Assembly (NCBI GenBank): GCA_050733695.1
Contig: JBOHTO010000203.1
Location: 1-22,422, forward strand
Length of the DNA stretch: 22,422 nt
Direction: 5' to 3'
Source of the DNA: JBOHTO01 sp050733695
GTDB lineage: Bacteria > Gemmatimonadota > Gemmatimonadetes > Gemmatimonadales > Gemmatimonadaceae
Shown: piece by piece, positions 1 to 8,358 of the stretch
Numbering within the stretch: the stretch's first letter is position 1
Layout: every line of letters begins with the position of its first letter
Made by a program: the position numbers and the translations under genes
The notes under the pieces: model-generated
The model's database searches: none
What the model was told of the DNA's origin: nothing
What the model saw: only the letters and a program-made list of their open reading frames with translations

Positions 1-766
1 CCGGTCCGAGCGCAGTCTCCCGGATCGCGAGTCCGCGCTCACGCAGCGTCTTCCCCTGCGCGCGCTTCCCCTGCGCCTCGCATGCGTCCGCGAGTCCGAG
101 AAGGGCATTGGCGACGGCCGCGTCGCGCGGGGAGAGGGCCTGCTCACGGATGGCCAACGCAAAGCGCCACGCTTCCTCTGCACGGTCGTGCTGTCGTCGC
201 GCGGCGAAGAGCTTGCCCAGACTTGCGTGCACGGCGGCCACCTCGATGCTGCCCGCGCTCTCCGCGCGCTTGATGGCAAGGAGACGCTTGAGCAGTTGTT
301 CCGCGCGATTGAGGTCACCGCGCTTGAAGCAGGCACGCGCGAGCGTATTGAGCGGGAGCGCGATACCCCGTGCTGAATCGCCCAGTGCGCGCTCCGCAAT
401 CGCAAGCAGGCGCTCCGCTCGTGGTTCGATGGATGGCATCGTGCCACCGGCGAGCAGATGGGCGAGTGGCTGGTGAAGTGCGCGCACGAGCGCTTCGTCG
501 CCCGCCGCCCCGGCGCGCTCCGCAGCGTCGAGTGCAGAGTCGAGCAACTCGTTCGCCCCCTTCTTGTCTCCGCGCTCGCTGCGCAGCCAGGCCATGCGGG
601 CCAGTGCTCGCGCGAGCTGCGCATCGCCTCGCTCGCCGCGTTGCTCGCGCGCGGCATCGATGGCGCCTTTCAGTGCATCCTCCGCCTGGGAGAAGCTGCC
701 CTGCCGGAGGAATAGCTCGGCGGCCTCCGTGAACTGCTCCCAACGCATCGTCGCGCTCTCGGTCAT
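1..766 (-). CDS. TPR-repeat protein, N-terminal part (runs off left edge)
   Basis: Reading leftward from an ATG at 764-766 gives about 255 uninterrupted codons to the window edge, so only the N-terminal part is present. The start has a strong Shine-Dalgarno site (GGAGGAGAG) about 5 nt upstream. The protein opens MTESATMRWEQFTEAAELFL and is almost all helical. It contains successive 34- to 42-residue tetratricopeptide-like units with the usual small-residue and aromatic spacing, such as ALPLNTLARACFKRGDLNRAEQLLKRLL and VHASLGKLFAARRQHDRAEEAWRFALAIRE, which resemble TPR_10/TPR_12 (kinesin-light-chain-like) units. No signal peptide is visible, so it is probably cytoplasmic. TPR arrays bind partner proteins; nothing here shows the partner or whether another domain follows. 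It diverges from the Minf_1886-type gene. The repeat call is good; the function is unknown. Confidence 0.8.
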   Translation of the reverse strand, partial: MTESATMRWEQFTEAAELFLRQGSFSQAEDALKGAIDAAREQRGERGDAQLARALARMAWLRSERGDKKGANELLDSALDAAERAGAAGDEALVRALHQPLAHLLAGGTMPSIEPRAERLLAIAERALGDSARGIALPLNTLARACFKRGDLNRAEQLLKRLLAIKRAESAGSIEVAAVHASLGKLFAARRQHDRAEEAWRFALAIREQALSPRDAAVANALLGLADACEAQGKRAQGKTLRERGLAIRETALGP

Positions 767-978
767 TCGGGCTCTCCTCCACCAGAAGACGCCCTGCCTT
801 TGCGGCCTGTAACCGGTATTTCTGACCGTTCATGCGTTGTGCCGCAGACCCGAGAACGGGCAATCGGCGCCGGGTCAAGGAGTTGTGCGTTTGGCGACCG
901 GGCCACATCTTAGCCGGGCATATGCCGCTCGGCCGTCGCCGCGCAATCGTGCACGATCACCTCCTGGTTCGGGGTCGC
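767..978. promoter_or_regulatory. Divergent intergenic region
   Basis: About 210 bp separate the outward-facing starts of the TPR gene (minus) and the Minf_1886-type gene (plus), so promoters for both should lie here. I see the TPR gene's GGAGGAGAG ribosome site at its minus-strand end. No convincing -35/-10 pair is visible for either direction. The rightward reading frame is open from 832, but the translated stretch 832-978 is arginine-rich and unlike the protein body, so I read it as untranslated. Confidence 0.4.
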
Positions 979-1365
979 ATGCAGGAGCTGTTTTTCCGAG
1001 ACGGTGTGATGGACCGCATTCGGGTTCGTGATCGTCGCTTCCACGAAAGCGCTTATCTCTTCGTGCTCGCGGCACTCGAGTTCAGTCAGACACGGCTCAC
1101 GGATCGCCGTCATATCGCCGGCCGCGAGCTGGCTGTCTCCTGCCGTGAGCTGGCCATGGAGCGGTTCGGCGTGATGGCGCGGCTCGTGCTCGAACACTGG
1201 GGTGTCAGGAGCACGGCGGACATCGGCGACATTGTCTTCACGCTGGTGGATCTTGGCCTGCTCATCAGCCAGCCGAACGACAAGCGTGAGGAGTTCGTCG
1301 ACGTCTACGACTTCGATCAGGCATTCGAGCGGGAGTACCCCTGGAAGCGGGTGCAGCACGCGTGA
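979..1365 (+). CDS. Minf_1886 family protein
   Basis: This 128-aa protein starts MQELFFRDGVMDRIRVRDRRF and continues with AYLFVLAALEF, a RRHIAGRELAVSCRELAMERFG segment, VLEHWGVRSTADIGDIVFTLVDLGLL and VYDFDQAFE. That layout matches the uncharacterised Minf_1886 family found in Verrucomicrobia, Planctomycetes, Acidobacteria and Gemmatimonadota; the match is from memory. No signal peptide, membrane helix or catalytic motif is evident, so it is probably a small cytoplasmic helical protein. I chose ATG 979 because homologues begin close to the LFF.DGV motif. In-frame starts at 832, 922 (ATG) and 949 (GTG) remain possible, and the ribosome site before 979 is weak. It is the first gene of a rightward series, with nnr beginning 74 nt downstream. 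The function is unknown. Confidence 0.8.
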   Translation: MQELFFRDGVMDRIRVRDRRFHESAYLFVLAALEFSQTRLTDRRHIAGRELAVSCRELAMERFGVMARLVLEHWGVRSTADIGDIVFTLVDLGLLISQPNDKREEFVDVYDFDQAFEREYPWKRVQHA

Positions 1366-1439
1366 GCGAAGCCACCGGCTGAGGCGGTGCACCGCCGCAG
1401 CCGTGCCGGTTGCGGCATCCGCGGGTTGACGGCGATCGG

Positions 1440-3014
1440 ATGCGAGAGATGTTCGTTGTCGGAGCGCGCGGGGCAGCGGCCCGCGATGCCGCCGCCATCG
1501 GTGCCGGAATCCCCGCGCGAGCACTCATGCAGCGAGCGGGTGCCGCAGCCGCCGGCGAGATCGCGCGATCGTACCGACGGCGGCTGCGCAGGGGGGCGGC
1601 GGTTGCCGTCTTCACCGGTGCCGGGAACAATGGCGGGGACGCGTGGGTTGTGGCTCGTGCCCTTTCCGCGGCGGGAATCTCCGTCCGTGTGCACGAGGCG
1701 GGCGAACCACGTTCGCATGATACGGCCAAGGAACGCGAGCTGGCTCGCGCGTGCCTGCCCGAACACGCCGTCGATGGAAGTGAAGCCATCGTTGTCGATG
1801 GGCTCCTGGGCACCGGTGCGTCCGGCCGTCCGCGCGGCGCAGTCGCGGCGGCGATCGAGCGGATCGCCTTGCTGCGCGCATCCGGCGCCGCCATTGTCTC
1901 GCTCGATCTGCCGAGCGGACTGGACGCGACCTCGGGCGAGTGCGACGAGTCGGTCGAGGCTGATCTGACGATAGCATTCGGAGCACCCACGCGCGGATTG
2001 CTCCTTTCTCGTGACCGTTGCGGTCGCATCGTCGTGGTCGACATCGGCCTGGGCCGGTACGCTGTGCTGGACGATGGCGCCGCCGTGCTGGTGGACCCGG
2101 CGATGGCGCGTGCAGTCGTCGCGCCGATCGGCGCGACCGCGCACAAGGCGGTCCGCGGCAAGCTCGTCATCGTTGGCGGTGCGCGTGGAATGCTTGGAGC
2201 CGTCGTGCTGGCCGGCCGCGCGGCGATGCGCAGTGGCATCGGCATGGTACGCCTCGTGGTGCCTGAAGAGAGCGTGGCGGCTGCGCAGGCCGCCTTGCCT
2301 GAGGCGCTGGCAGCGCCATGGCCGGAATCGGCCGACGGTGAAGCGGTGGATCGCCAGGTTTCCTCATGGGCGGATGTCGTGCTGCTCGGCCCCGGGATGG
2401 GCGCGAGCGCCGAGACTCGCTCTCTCGCCGAACGGATACTCACCGACTGGCGCGGCCCCGTTGTCCTCGATGCGGACGCCCTCAATGTCTTCGCAGGCGG
2501 CATGGAACCCCTCGCGCGATTGATCGATGGCCGGGTCGCGCTGATAACGCCGCATGTCGCCGAGCTCGCGCGTCTTGCTTCCTGTTCGGTTGCATCCGTC
2601 AACGAGCGGCGTTTCGAGATCGGATCGGAGATTGCCGCCGTGCTTGGCGCCGCAGTGCTGCTCAAGGGCGTCCCGACCGTGATCTCCCCGCCGCGCAGAG
2701 GGCGCACCTGGGTGAGCGCAACGGGTACCCCGGCGCTCGCGCAGGCTGGAAGCGGCGACGTACTTTCGGGAATAGCGGCGACGCTCATGGCGCACACGGG
2801 TGACGCGGCGCGCAGCGGGTCGTGCGCCGCGTGGGTGCATGGCCGCGCCGCAGAGCTCGCGGGCCGTGTGCGCCCAGTGCGCGGAATCGCCCTCGATGAC
2901 ATCATCGCCGCGCTCGGCGATGCATGGGCGATCCCGTTGCCGGAGTTCCGCTACCCCGTTCTCGCCGAGCTTCCCCCTGTCAACGACGCGAGAGGACGTC
3001 GCAATGACTGGTAA
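1440..3014 (+). CDS. nnr: Bifunctional NAD(P)H-hydrate epimerase / ADP-dependent NAD(P)H-hydrate dehydratase
   Basis: This enzyme repairs hydrated NADH and NADPH: an N-terminal epimerase interconverts the R and S hydrates, and a C-terminal ribokinase-fold domain dehydrates the S form using ADP. From ATG 1440 it has 524 aa, normal for the fused form. The epimerase (YjeF_N) domain shows GAGNNGGDA at about 60-68, VVDGLLGTG near 118-126 and DLPSGLDATSG at 156-166. The dehydratase (YjeF_C) domain starts near 235 (HKAVRGKLVIVGG) and shows GPGMG at 317-321, DADALN at 344-349, ITPH, LLKG and GSGDVLSG at 437-444, with D440 the expected catalytic Asp. A TTG at 1410 is in frame, but the family N terminus fits 1440 better. 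The 3' end overlaps the next gene by 11 nt, so the two are probably translationally coupled. Confidence 0.95.
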   Translation: MREMFVVGARGAAARDAAAIGAGIPARALMQRAGAAAAGEIARSYRRRLRRGAAVAVFTGAGNNGGDAWVVARALSAAGISVRVHEAGEPRSHDTAKERELARACLPEHAVDGSEAIVVDGLLGTGASGRPRGAVAAAIERIALLRASGAAIVSLDLPSGLDATSGECDESVEADLTIAFGAPTRGLLLSRDRCGRIVVVDIGLGRYAVLDDGAAVLVDPAMARAVVAPIGATAHKAVRGKLVIVGGARGMLGAVVLAGRAAMRSGIGMVRLVVPEESVAAAQAALPEALAAPWPESADGEAVDRQVSSWADVVLLGPGMGASAETRSLAERILTDWRGPVVLDADALNVFAGGMEPLARLIDGRVALITPHVAELARLASCSVASVNERRFEIGSEIAAVLGAAVLLKGVPTVISPPRRGRTWVSATGTPALAQAGSGDVLSGIAATLMAHTGDAARSGSCAAWVHGRAAELAGRVRPVRGIALDDIIAALGDAWAIPLPEFRYPVLAELPPVNDARGRRNDW

Positions 3015-4755
3015 GCCGCGCATGCTGCTCGCGGCGGCTCGGCGGCTGACGCTGCTGGCCGCCGCACTCGCTGCGTGCGGTGGAGTGGCGCGCCCGGGCA
3101 CCGGCGGGCAAGGCCGGCCAGGTCGTCTCGCCGGCGTCATGGGCGCGGCATCGTCCCGCGACGACATCATCGTGCTTCCGCAGCTCAACGCGATCTCGGC
3201 GATCGCGGTCTCGCGGCGTTTCGTCTTTGCTGCTACACCCAACGGGCTGGCGATCTACGACAGGAATTTCCGCGCATGGCGGCCTCCGGTCTCGATTTCC
3301 GATGGCATCGGTCAATCGCTTCTGACGGCTGGTGCCGCGGCTGGAGCTGCCGCGTACGACGTCGACCGCGCCGGCTCGATGGCGGCCGATCCAGGGAGTG
3401 ATGCCGTCTGGATCGGTGGACAGGGAGTCGTGTACCGCTACGATCCGACCGTCGATGTGCTCGACCGGGTGCTTCTGCCGCGCGGCGGGACGGTTGACCT
3501 CATCGCCTTCGATCGGAGGGATCTCGCCGGCGGCGCCCTCGTTCGCGCGTCGGGATACTGGTCACGGGTCACGAGCACCGGATTTGGCCGGCCTGTAGGC
3601 ATCGAAGAGTTTCCTCCCGCCGAGGCGCTGATCGTCCCCGCGGGCTATGAGGAGATCGTGCGCGAGTATCCTGCGCTTCGCTCTTTCGGCCGCCTGATGA
3701 CGCGCGATGGCGATCTGCGGAGCTGGCCCGTGAGCGACGCTTCGAAGCCGTATGGCGCGAGCGAAGTGTGGCTGGGTACCTGGGGCAATGGTGTCTTCGA
3801 GGCGGACCCGCTCTTCCTCGACGCCGAGCATCATCCGTTCGGTCTGGTCACGACCGGCGCGGGCGCAATCGCCAGCGATGGCGCTGGCATCTGGGTCGCG
3901 GGATCGGGTGCGCAACCGATCGGCTTCCGGCAGCCGGAGCGGGGCGGCCTCACCTTCACCACGGCCGATCTGGCGGACTGGCGCTGGGTCGATCCGGCGG
4001 CGGCGCGCACCCTGGATCGCGTGCGCGCATACGACATCGTATTGCGGGACGGCCAGGCGTGGGTTGCTACCGGGCGCGGACTCTTCGTCATCGCCGTGTC
4101 TCCCGATGTCTCTCTTCGCGATATCGAACTGATCCCGGTTCCCTCGGATGCAGTGTTCGCGCTGGCTTCGGCCGGGACGGGAATCTGGGTTGGAACGGCG
4201 AGCGGCGTCTCACTGCAGATGTTCGGGCCTGATCGGAAGCGCGATCGCGCCGAGACCGCGTTGCGGGATGTCATGATCCCCGGCGTGCCAGTACGCGACC
4301 TGCTGCTCGTTGGCGAATCGCTCTGGATAGCGAGCGACCGGGGACTCATGGTTCTGCCCGGCGGGCGCGATGAGCCGCTGCGCCCGGTTGCGCCCGGCGC
4401 TGCCATTCTGTCGCGCCCGATCCGTGCGCTCGCGCACAGCGACTCGATCGTGACCGTGGCGACGGAAGGTGAGATTCGCCTCCTTGATGCTCGCACGGCT
4501 ACTCCGCTGCCGACGCCGCTCGCCGTCGATGCGGGCAGGGTGGGAGAGATCGAGACGGTGGCAATGGACGGACGGACGATCTGGATTGGCGGGTCGCACG
4601 GCCTCCTCATCATCACTCGGGCGACCCGGGTCGCGCGGTTCCTGCCGTCGAGCGAGGCGGTGCACGATGTCGAGCTCGCTGGCGATATTGCGTGGGTGGC
4701 CAGTCATCGTGCGCTCGTCAGGTTTCGCCGGCTGGCCGATGGCACGATCCCGTGA
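3004..4755 (+). CDS. Beta-propeller lipoprotein of unknown function
   Basis: The 583-aa product begins with a lipoprotein signal: basic residues, a hydrophobic stretch and LAAC with Cys25, so it is probably lipid-anchored. The body is a string of blade-like units marked by W-[ILV]-[GA] motifs followed by a G-[LV] pair. They occur at about residues 136 (WIGGQG), 256 (WLGTWGNG), 297 (WVAGSG), 353 (WVATGRG), 395 (WVGTASG), 441 (WIASDRG), 527 (WIGGSHG) and 564 (WVASHRA), with a weaker unit near 484. The 40-46 residue period in the second half resembles two-component-regulator propeller (Reg_prop) repeats, but there is no kinase domain. It starts inside the end of nnr, with an AGAGG site 8 nt upstream, and its stop overlaps the thiL start. 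A binding or scaffolding role at the envelope is inference; no catalytic residues are recognisable. Confidence 0.85.
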   Translation: MTGKPRMLLAAARRLTLLAAALAACGGVARPGTGGQGRPGRLAGVMGAASSRDDIIVLPQLNAISAIAVSRRFVFAATPNGLAIYDRNFRAWRPPVSISDGIGQSLLTAGAAAGAAAYDVDRAGSMAADPGSDAVWIGGQGVVYRYDPTVDVLDRVLLPRGGTVDLIAFDRRDLAGGALVRASGYWSRVTSTGFGRPVGIEEFPPAEALIVPAGYEEIVREYPALRSFGRLMTRDGDLRSWPVSDASKPYGASEVWLGTWGNGVFEADPLFLDAEHHPFGLVTTGAGAIASDGAGIWVAGSGAQPIGFRQPERGGLTFTTADLADWRWVDPAAARTLDRVRAYDIVLRDGQAWVATGRGLFVIAVSPDVSLRDIELIPVPSDAVFALASAGTGIWVGTASGVSLQMFGPDRKRDRAETALRDVMIPGVPVRDLLLVGESLWIASDRGLMVLPGGRDEPLRPVAPGAAILSRPIRALAHSDSIVTVATEGEIRLLDARTATPLPTPLAVDAGRVGEIETVAMDGRTIWIGGSHGLLIITRATRVARFLPSSEAVHDVELAGDIAWVASHRALVRFRRLADGTIP

Positions 4756-5723
4756 CGGAAATGGCGATGGGCCCGGGGCGTGAGTTCGACATCATACGCG
4801 CGATGCGCGACCAGTGGGGCTCGCTCGCCCGGGGGCTCGGAGACGATGCGGCAGTGCTCGTGCTGCCCGTTGGTGAACAGCTCGTTGTGAGCACGGATAC
4901 TTCGGTTGAAGGTATCCACTTCCGTCGCGAATGGCTGAGTGCGAGCGAGATCGGCTACCGCGCGGCTGCCGCGGCGCTCAGCGATCTGGCCGCGATGGCG
5001 GCTCACCCCGTTGGAATGCTCATCGCGCTGACGCTCCCGGAGCAATGGCGGGCGGCGGTGGACGGACTCGCTGCCGGTCTGGGGGAGGTGGCACAGGGAA
5101 CGGGTGTGCCGATAGTTGGCGGCAACATCTCCGCTGGCGGTGAGCTCTCGATTACGACGACGGTGCTTGGCCACGCGGAGCATCCGGTCTCGCGTCGCGG
5201 CGCATGTCGCGGGGATGCGATATTCGTCACCGGTCGGTTCGGCGGTCCGGCAACAGCGCTGCGCGATCTCGCCGGGACGCGCACTCCTGCCGCGGCGCAC
5301 ATGACCCGGCTCGCACGCCCCGCGCCCCGCATTGTGGAATCGCACTGGCTCGCCGCCCAGGGTACAAGCGCCATGATCGATGTCTCGGATGGCCTTGCGG
5401 CCGACCTCGGGCATCTGGCCGCGGCGAGCGGAGTACGCATCGTGTTCGACGTGGACAGCGTTCCGCGTCTGGCCGACGTTGACCCGATCGTTGCAGCAAC
5501 TGGAGGAGACGAGTACGAGCTTGCTCTCACGGCTCCCCGCACACTCGACGGCGCGGAGTTCGAGCGCGAGTTCCTGATTCCCCTCACGCGCATCGGCCGC
5601 GTGGTGGATGGTCTGCCGGGTGTGGAAGCGAGGCGCGGGATGAGGATTGGCGGTGACGGGAGCGACGACGGCGATGGTGAGCGCGTTGATTTGCCGGCAG
5701 GGCACGATCACCTTTCCAGGTGA
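4752..5723 (+). CDS. thiL: Thiamine-monophosphate kinase
   Basis: ThiL phosphorylates thiamine monophosphate with ATP to give thiamine diphosphate, the active cofactor. The 323-aa product matches the family length (about 325). Visible family motifs are GLGDDAAVL at about 28-36, STDTSVEGIHF at 47-57, AALSDLAAM near 75-82, GGNIS in the middle, MIDVSDGLAADLGHLA near 210 and GDEYEL near 256; the conserved aspartates bind Mg-ATP. The chosen GTG at 4752 overlaps the preceding TGA (GTGA, 4-nt overlap), typical of coupling; ATG 4761 and ATG 4767 are alternatives. The last 25 or so residues are Gly/Asp-rich and look like an unstructured tail. The stop overlaps the acyltransferase start by 1 nt. Confidence 0.95.
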   Translation: MTEMAMGPGREFDIIRAMRDQWGSLARGLGDDAAVLVLPVGEQLVVSTDTSVEGIHFRREWLSASEIGYRAAAAALSDLAAMAAHPVGMLIALTLPEQWRAAVDGLAAGLGEVAQGTGVPIVGGNISAGGELSITTTVLGHAEHPVSRRGACRGDAIFVTGRFGGPATALRDLAGTRTPAAAHMTRLARPAPRIVESHWLAAQGTSAMIDVSDGLAADLGHLAAASGVRIVFDVDSVPRLADVDPIVAATGGDEYELALTAPRTLDGAEFEREFLIPLTRIGRVVDGLPGVEARRGMRIGGDGSDDGDGERVDLPAGHDHLSR

Positions 5724-6502
5724 TGCGCACACTTCTCGTTGCAATCAACTTTCTGCTTGTCACGCCGGTCGTGGCGGCAATGATCATTGCTGCGGCGCTC
5801 GCTGGCGACGGACCCCGAAGCCAGCGCATCATCGAGCGTTGCGGGCGATTCTGGGCGCGTTCGGCGTGTCGGGCCGCGGGGGTACGCATCCGCGTGCACA
5901 ATCCCGAGCGACTGTTACACAATGGGGCGCGCATCTTCGTGTCGAACCATGTGAGCTGGTTCGACATATTCGCGCTCGCGTCGGTGCTGCCGCGCTACAC
6001 GTTCGTGGCCAAGGCCGAGCTCGCTGGAATCCCCATCTTCGGCCCTGCTGCGCGGGCGTTCGGGATCATCTTCATCGAGCGATCCAATCGCAGGGCGGCG
6101 TTCGACTCGTATCGTGCTGCGGGCCACCACGTGGAGCGCGGCAAGTCGGTGGTCGTCTGCCCGGAGGGGACGCGCGGCAGGAGCTACGAGCTGCGCCCCT
6201 TCAAGAAGGGGCCGTTCGTCTTTGCAATTTCATCGGGTGCGCCGATCGTTCCGACGATCGTGCACGGCGCCATGCAGGTGCAGCGTGCAGGCTCGCCGTG
6301 GATCCGCGCGGGCACGGTGGACATCCACCTGCTCGAGCCCGTCGAGACTGCGGGCTACACGTACGACGAACGCGACCAGCTCGTGCGCGCCGTCTGGAAG
6401 CGCATGGCGCTGGAGCTCCACGAAGTCTACGGTATCGAGAGCCACATTGGAGCGATCGACAGCTCGCGGGACCGGGGCGAGACACCGGCGTCACTCCGCT
6501 GA
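5723..6502 (+). CDS. plsC: 1-acyl-sn-glycerol-3-phosphate acyltransferase (PlsC-type)
   Basis: This membrane-associated acyltransferase probably adds the second acyl chain to lysophosphatidic acid to make phosphatidic acid. The 259-aa product begins with a hydrophobic helix at residues 3-27. It then carries the family's HX4D box as NHVSWFD (H76, D81), the FVAKAEL and FGIIFIER segments, and the PEGTR box at 147-151. ATG 5723 overlaps the thiL stop in a TGATG arrangement; a GTG at 5720 is also in frame. PlsC paralogues use various lysolipids, so the exact acceptor is not fixed by sequence. It sits between thiL and eno, a position that reflects operon packing more than shared chemistry. Confidence 0.9.
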   Translation: MRTLLVAINFLLVTPVVAAMIIAAALAGDGPRSQRIIERCGRFWARSACRAAGVRIRVHNPERLLHNGARIFVSNHVSWFDIFALASVLPRYTFVAKAELAGIPIFGPAARAFGIIFIERSNRRAAFDSYRAAGHHVERGKSVVVCPEGTRGRSYELRPFKKGPFVFAISSGAPIVPTIVHGAMQVQRAGSPWIRAGTVDIHLLEPVETAGYTYDERDQLVRAVWKRMALELHEVYGIESHIGAIDSSRDRGETPASLR

Positions 6503-6547
6503 GCGGGCCGCCGGCACAGTGCGCAACTCACCCATCATCAACTGGAA

Positions 6548-7828
6548 ATGTCAACCATAATCGACATACGGGCACGCGAGATACTCGATTCGAGAGGAAA
6601 CCCGACGGTGGAGGCGGAGGTCACGCTGGCGAGCGGGGCGACGGCGCGCGCTGCGGTACCGAGTGGAGCGTCAACGGGCGAGCACGAAGCGATCGAATTG
6701 CGGGATCACGATCCCGAGCGCTATCTGGGCAGGGGTGTTCTCCACGCCGTGGCGAATGTCGAGGACAGCATAGCGCCGGCCCTGCGCGGAATGGTTGCCA
6801 CCGATCAGCTCGCAATCGATCAGACGCTCATCGAGCTCGATGGTACGCACAACAAGTCCGCGCTCGGCGCCAACGCGATGCTGGCGGTGTCGATGGCGAT
6901 CGCGCGGGTGGGAGCGATCGAGGCCGATCTCCCGCTCTACCGGTACCTGGGTGGGCCACTTTCGCGCACGATGCCCGTGCCGATGATGAACATCCTCAAC
7001 GGCGGTGCCCACGCGACGAACACGGTGGACTTTCAGGAGTTCATGATCGTGCCGGTTGGCGCGACGAGCTTCAGGGAGGGCCTGCGCATGGGAACCGAGG
7101 TGTTTCATGCGCTGAAGAAGGTGCTCGTCAGGCGGAAGCTGAGCACGGGCGTGGGCGACGAGGGCGGCTTCGCGCCCGATCTCGCGAATGACGAGGAAGC
7201 CCTGCGCGTCGTCATCGAGGCGATCGAGAACGCTGGCTACGCACCGGGATCGCAGATCGCTCTGGCACTCGACGTGGCTGCATCCGAGTTGCACTCCGGC
7301 GGCAGCTACACGTTCAAGAAGAGCGGCGGCGGTACACGCAACGCAGAGGGGATGGTCGAACTCTACGCACAATGGCTGGACGAGTATCCGATCGTATCCA
7401 TCGAGGACGGACTGGCCGAGGATGACTGGAGCGGATGGGAGCGTCTCACGGGGACACTGGGTGATCGCGTGCAGCTCGTGGGTGACGATCTCTTCGTCAC
7501 GAACACGGAACGTCTTGCGCGCGGTATCGAGGGCGGAGTTGCAAACGCGATACTGATCAAGGTGAACCAGATCGGGACATTGACGGAGACGCTCGAGGCA
7601 ATCGAGATGGCGCGCGCGGCGGGTTACCTGTCGGTGATCTCGCATCGCTCCGGCGAGACCGAGGATACATTCATCGCCGATCTCGCCGTCGGCACCGGCG
7701 CGGGCCAGATAAAAACCGGTTCGGCATCGCGCACGGACCGGGTTGCCAAGTACAACCAGCTTCTGCGCATCGAGGAGGAGTTGGGCGACGCCGCGGAGTA
7801 TCCGGGCGGGGCGATCTACGGGCTCTGA
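6548..7828 (+). CDS. eno: Enolase (phosphopyruvate hydratase)
   Basis: Enolase converts 2-phosphoglycerate to phosphoenolpyruvate in glycolysis. The 426-aa product is full length and starts MSTIIDIRAREILDSRGNPT. The active-site residues are all present: E164 in DFQEF, E205 in GDEGGFAP, Mg ligands D242, E286 and D313, K338 in the ILIKVNQIGTLTET signature and K389 in GQIKTGS. The loop SGASTG at 39-44 is intact. It follows the acyltransferase by 45 nt and precedes the ftsB-like gene by 18 nt, a linkage of eno with a septum protein that is common in bacteria. The ribosome site (CTGGA) is weak. Codon use looks like that of its neighbours. Confidence 0.98.
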   Translation: MSTIIDIRAREILDSRGNPTVEAEVTLASGATARAAVPSGASTGEHEAIELRDHDPERYLGRGVLHAVANVEDSIAPALRGMVATDQLAIDQTLIELDGTHNKSALGANAMLAVSMAIARVGAIEADLPLYRYLGGPLSRTMPVPMMNILNGGAHATNTVDFQEFMIVPVGATSFREGLRMGTEVFHALKKVLVRRKLSTGVGDEGGFAPDLANDEEALRVVIEAIENAGYAPGSQIALALDVAASELHSGGSYTFKKSGGGTRNAEGMVELYAQWLDEYPIVSIEDGLAEDDWSGWERLTGTLGDRVQLVGDDLFVTNTERLARGIEGGVANAILIKVNQIGTLTETLEAIEMARAAGYLSVISHRSGETEDTFIADLAVGTGAGQIKTGSASRTDRVAKYNQLLRIEEELGDAAEYPGGAIYGL

Positions 7829-7846
7829 GCAGACTGTGATCGCGCG

Positions 7847-8173
7847 ATGAAGAACGTTCGGGCGGATCGTGCGAAGCGGCTCGTGTGGCTGCTGGTAGCA
7901 GCCGCGGCGCTGGCCTTCGCGGTGGAGGGCGGCGAGTACGGCACATCCGATCTGTTGAAGCAGCGGCACCGTCGCGCACGGCTCGTCGCGCAGATCGATT
8001 CGCTCGAGCTGCTGGTGGATTCGCTCGCGACGTACAAGGCGCGCCTTCGGGCCGACCCTTCTCTGCAGGAGCGGATCGCAAGGGAGCGCTTCGGCATGGT
8101 GCGGGGAGATGGGGAGATGCTGTACAGATTCGCGCATCCACCGGACAGCGCAGACAATGCCAGCCGACCTTGA
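7847..8173 (+). CDS. ftsB: FtsB/DivIC-like septum formation initiator
   Basis: This 108-aa bitopic membrane protein has a short basic cytoplasmic N terminus, one membrane helix at about 11-28, a heptad-like coiled coil at about 36-68 (LLKQRHRRARLVAQIDSLELLVDSLATYKARL) and the family C-terminal box ERIARERFGMVRGDGEMLYRF at 75-94. FtsB/DivIC proteins bind FtsL and FtsQ/DivIB in the divisome and help trigger septal wall synthesis. The protein lies 18 nt after eno, as the family often does. Its TGA (8171-8173) lies inside the -35 hexamer of the tRNA-fMet promoter. Sequence alone cannot say whether it should be called FtsB or DivIC. Confidence 0.88.
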   Translation: MKNVRADRAKRLVWLLVAAAALAFAVEGGEYGTSDLLKQRHRRARLVAQIDSLELLVDSLATYKARLRADPSLQERIARERFGMVRGDGEMLYRFAHPPDSADNASRP

Positions 8174-8197
8174 CTTGCGGCGAGGCGATCGTAAATT
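8170..8197 (+). promoter_or_regulatory. Sigma70-like promoter for initiator tRNA
   Basis: TTGACT (8170-8175) and TAAATT (8192-8197) are separated by 16 bp, and the second hexamer ends 11 nt before the tRNA. The -35 matches five of six consensus bases and the -10 four of six. The -35 contains the stop codon of the ftsB-like gene, so read-through from the upstream operon and this promoter could both feed the tRNA. Confidence 0.6.
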
Positions 8198-8208
8198 CAT
8201 GGCACTGA

Positions 8209-8282
<74 letters not shown>

Positions 8283-8292
8283 TGGGGAAACG

Positions 8293-8321
8293 CGGCCGGT
8301 CCGAGAGGGCCGGCCGTTTTT
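8293..8321 (+). terminator. Rho-independent terminator after tRNA-fMet
   Basis: A 10-bp stem, CGGCCGGTCC (8293-8302) with GGGCCGGCCG (8307-8316), has one G-U pair and is closed by a GAGA loop of the stable GNRA class. It is followed directly by five T residues (8317-8321). It should end transcripts from the tRNA promoter and any read-through from the ftsB-like gene. Confidence 0.9.
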
Positions 8322-8358
8322 CGTGGGTGTGCCGTATGGCGTATGGTCGCGGATTCGG

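Noticed and set aside
315..908. 197-codon minus-strand frame near the left end
   Set aside because: It lies in a different frame from the TPR protein, which has a strong ribosome site and a clean repeat pattern; this frame is Arg-rich noise.
1265..2905. 546-codon open frame on the minus strand opposite nnr
   Set aside because: It is low-complexity Ala/Ser/Arg/Thr-rich sequence typical of a GC-rich antisense shadow, and nnr on the plus strand has all its family motifs.
5647..7191. 514-codon plus-strand frame across thiL, the acyltransferase and eno
   Set aside because: It crosses three well-supported genes in another frame and encodes Arg/Gly/His-rich sequence without any domain.
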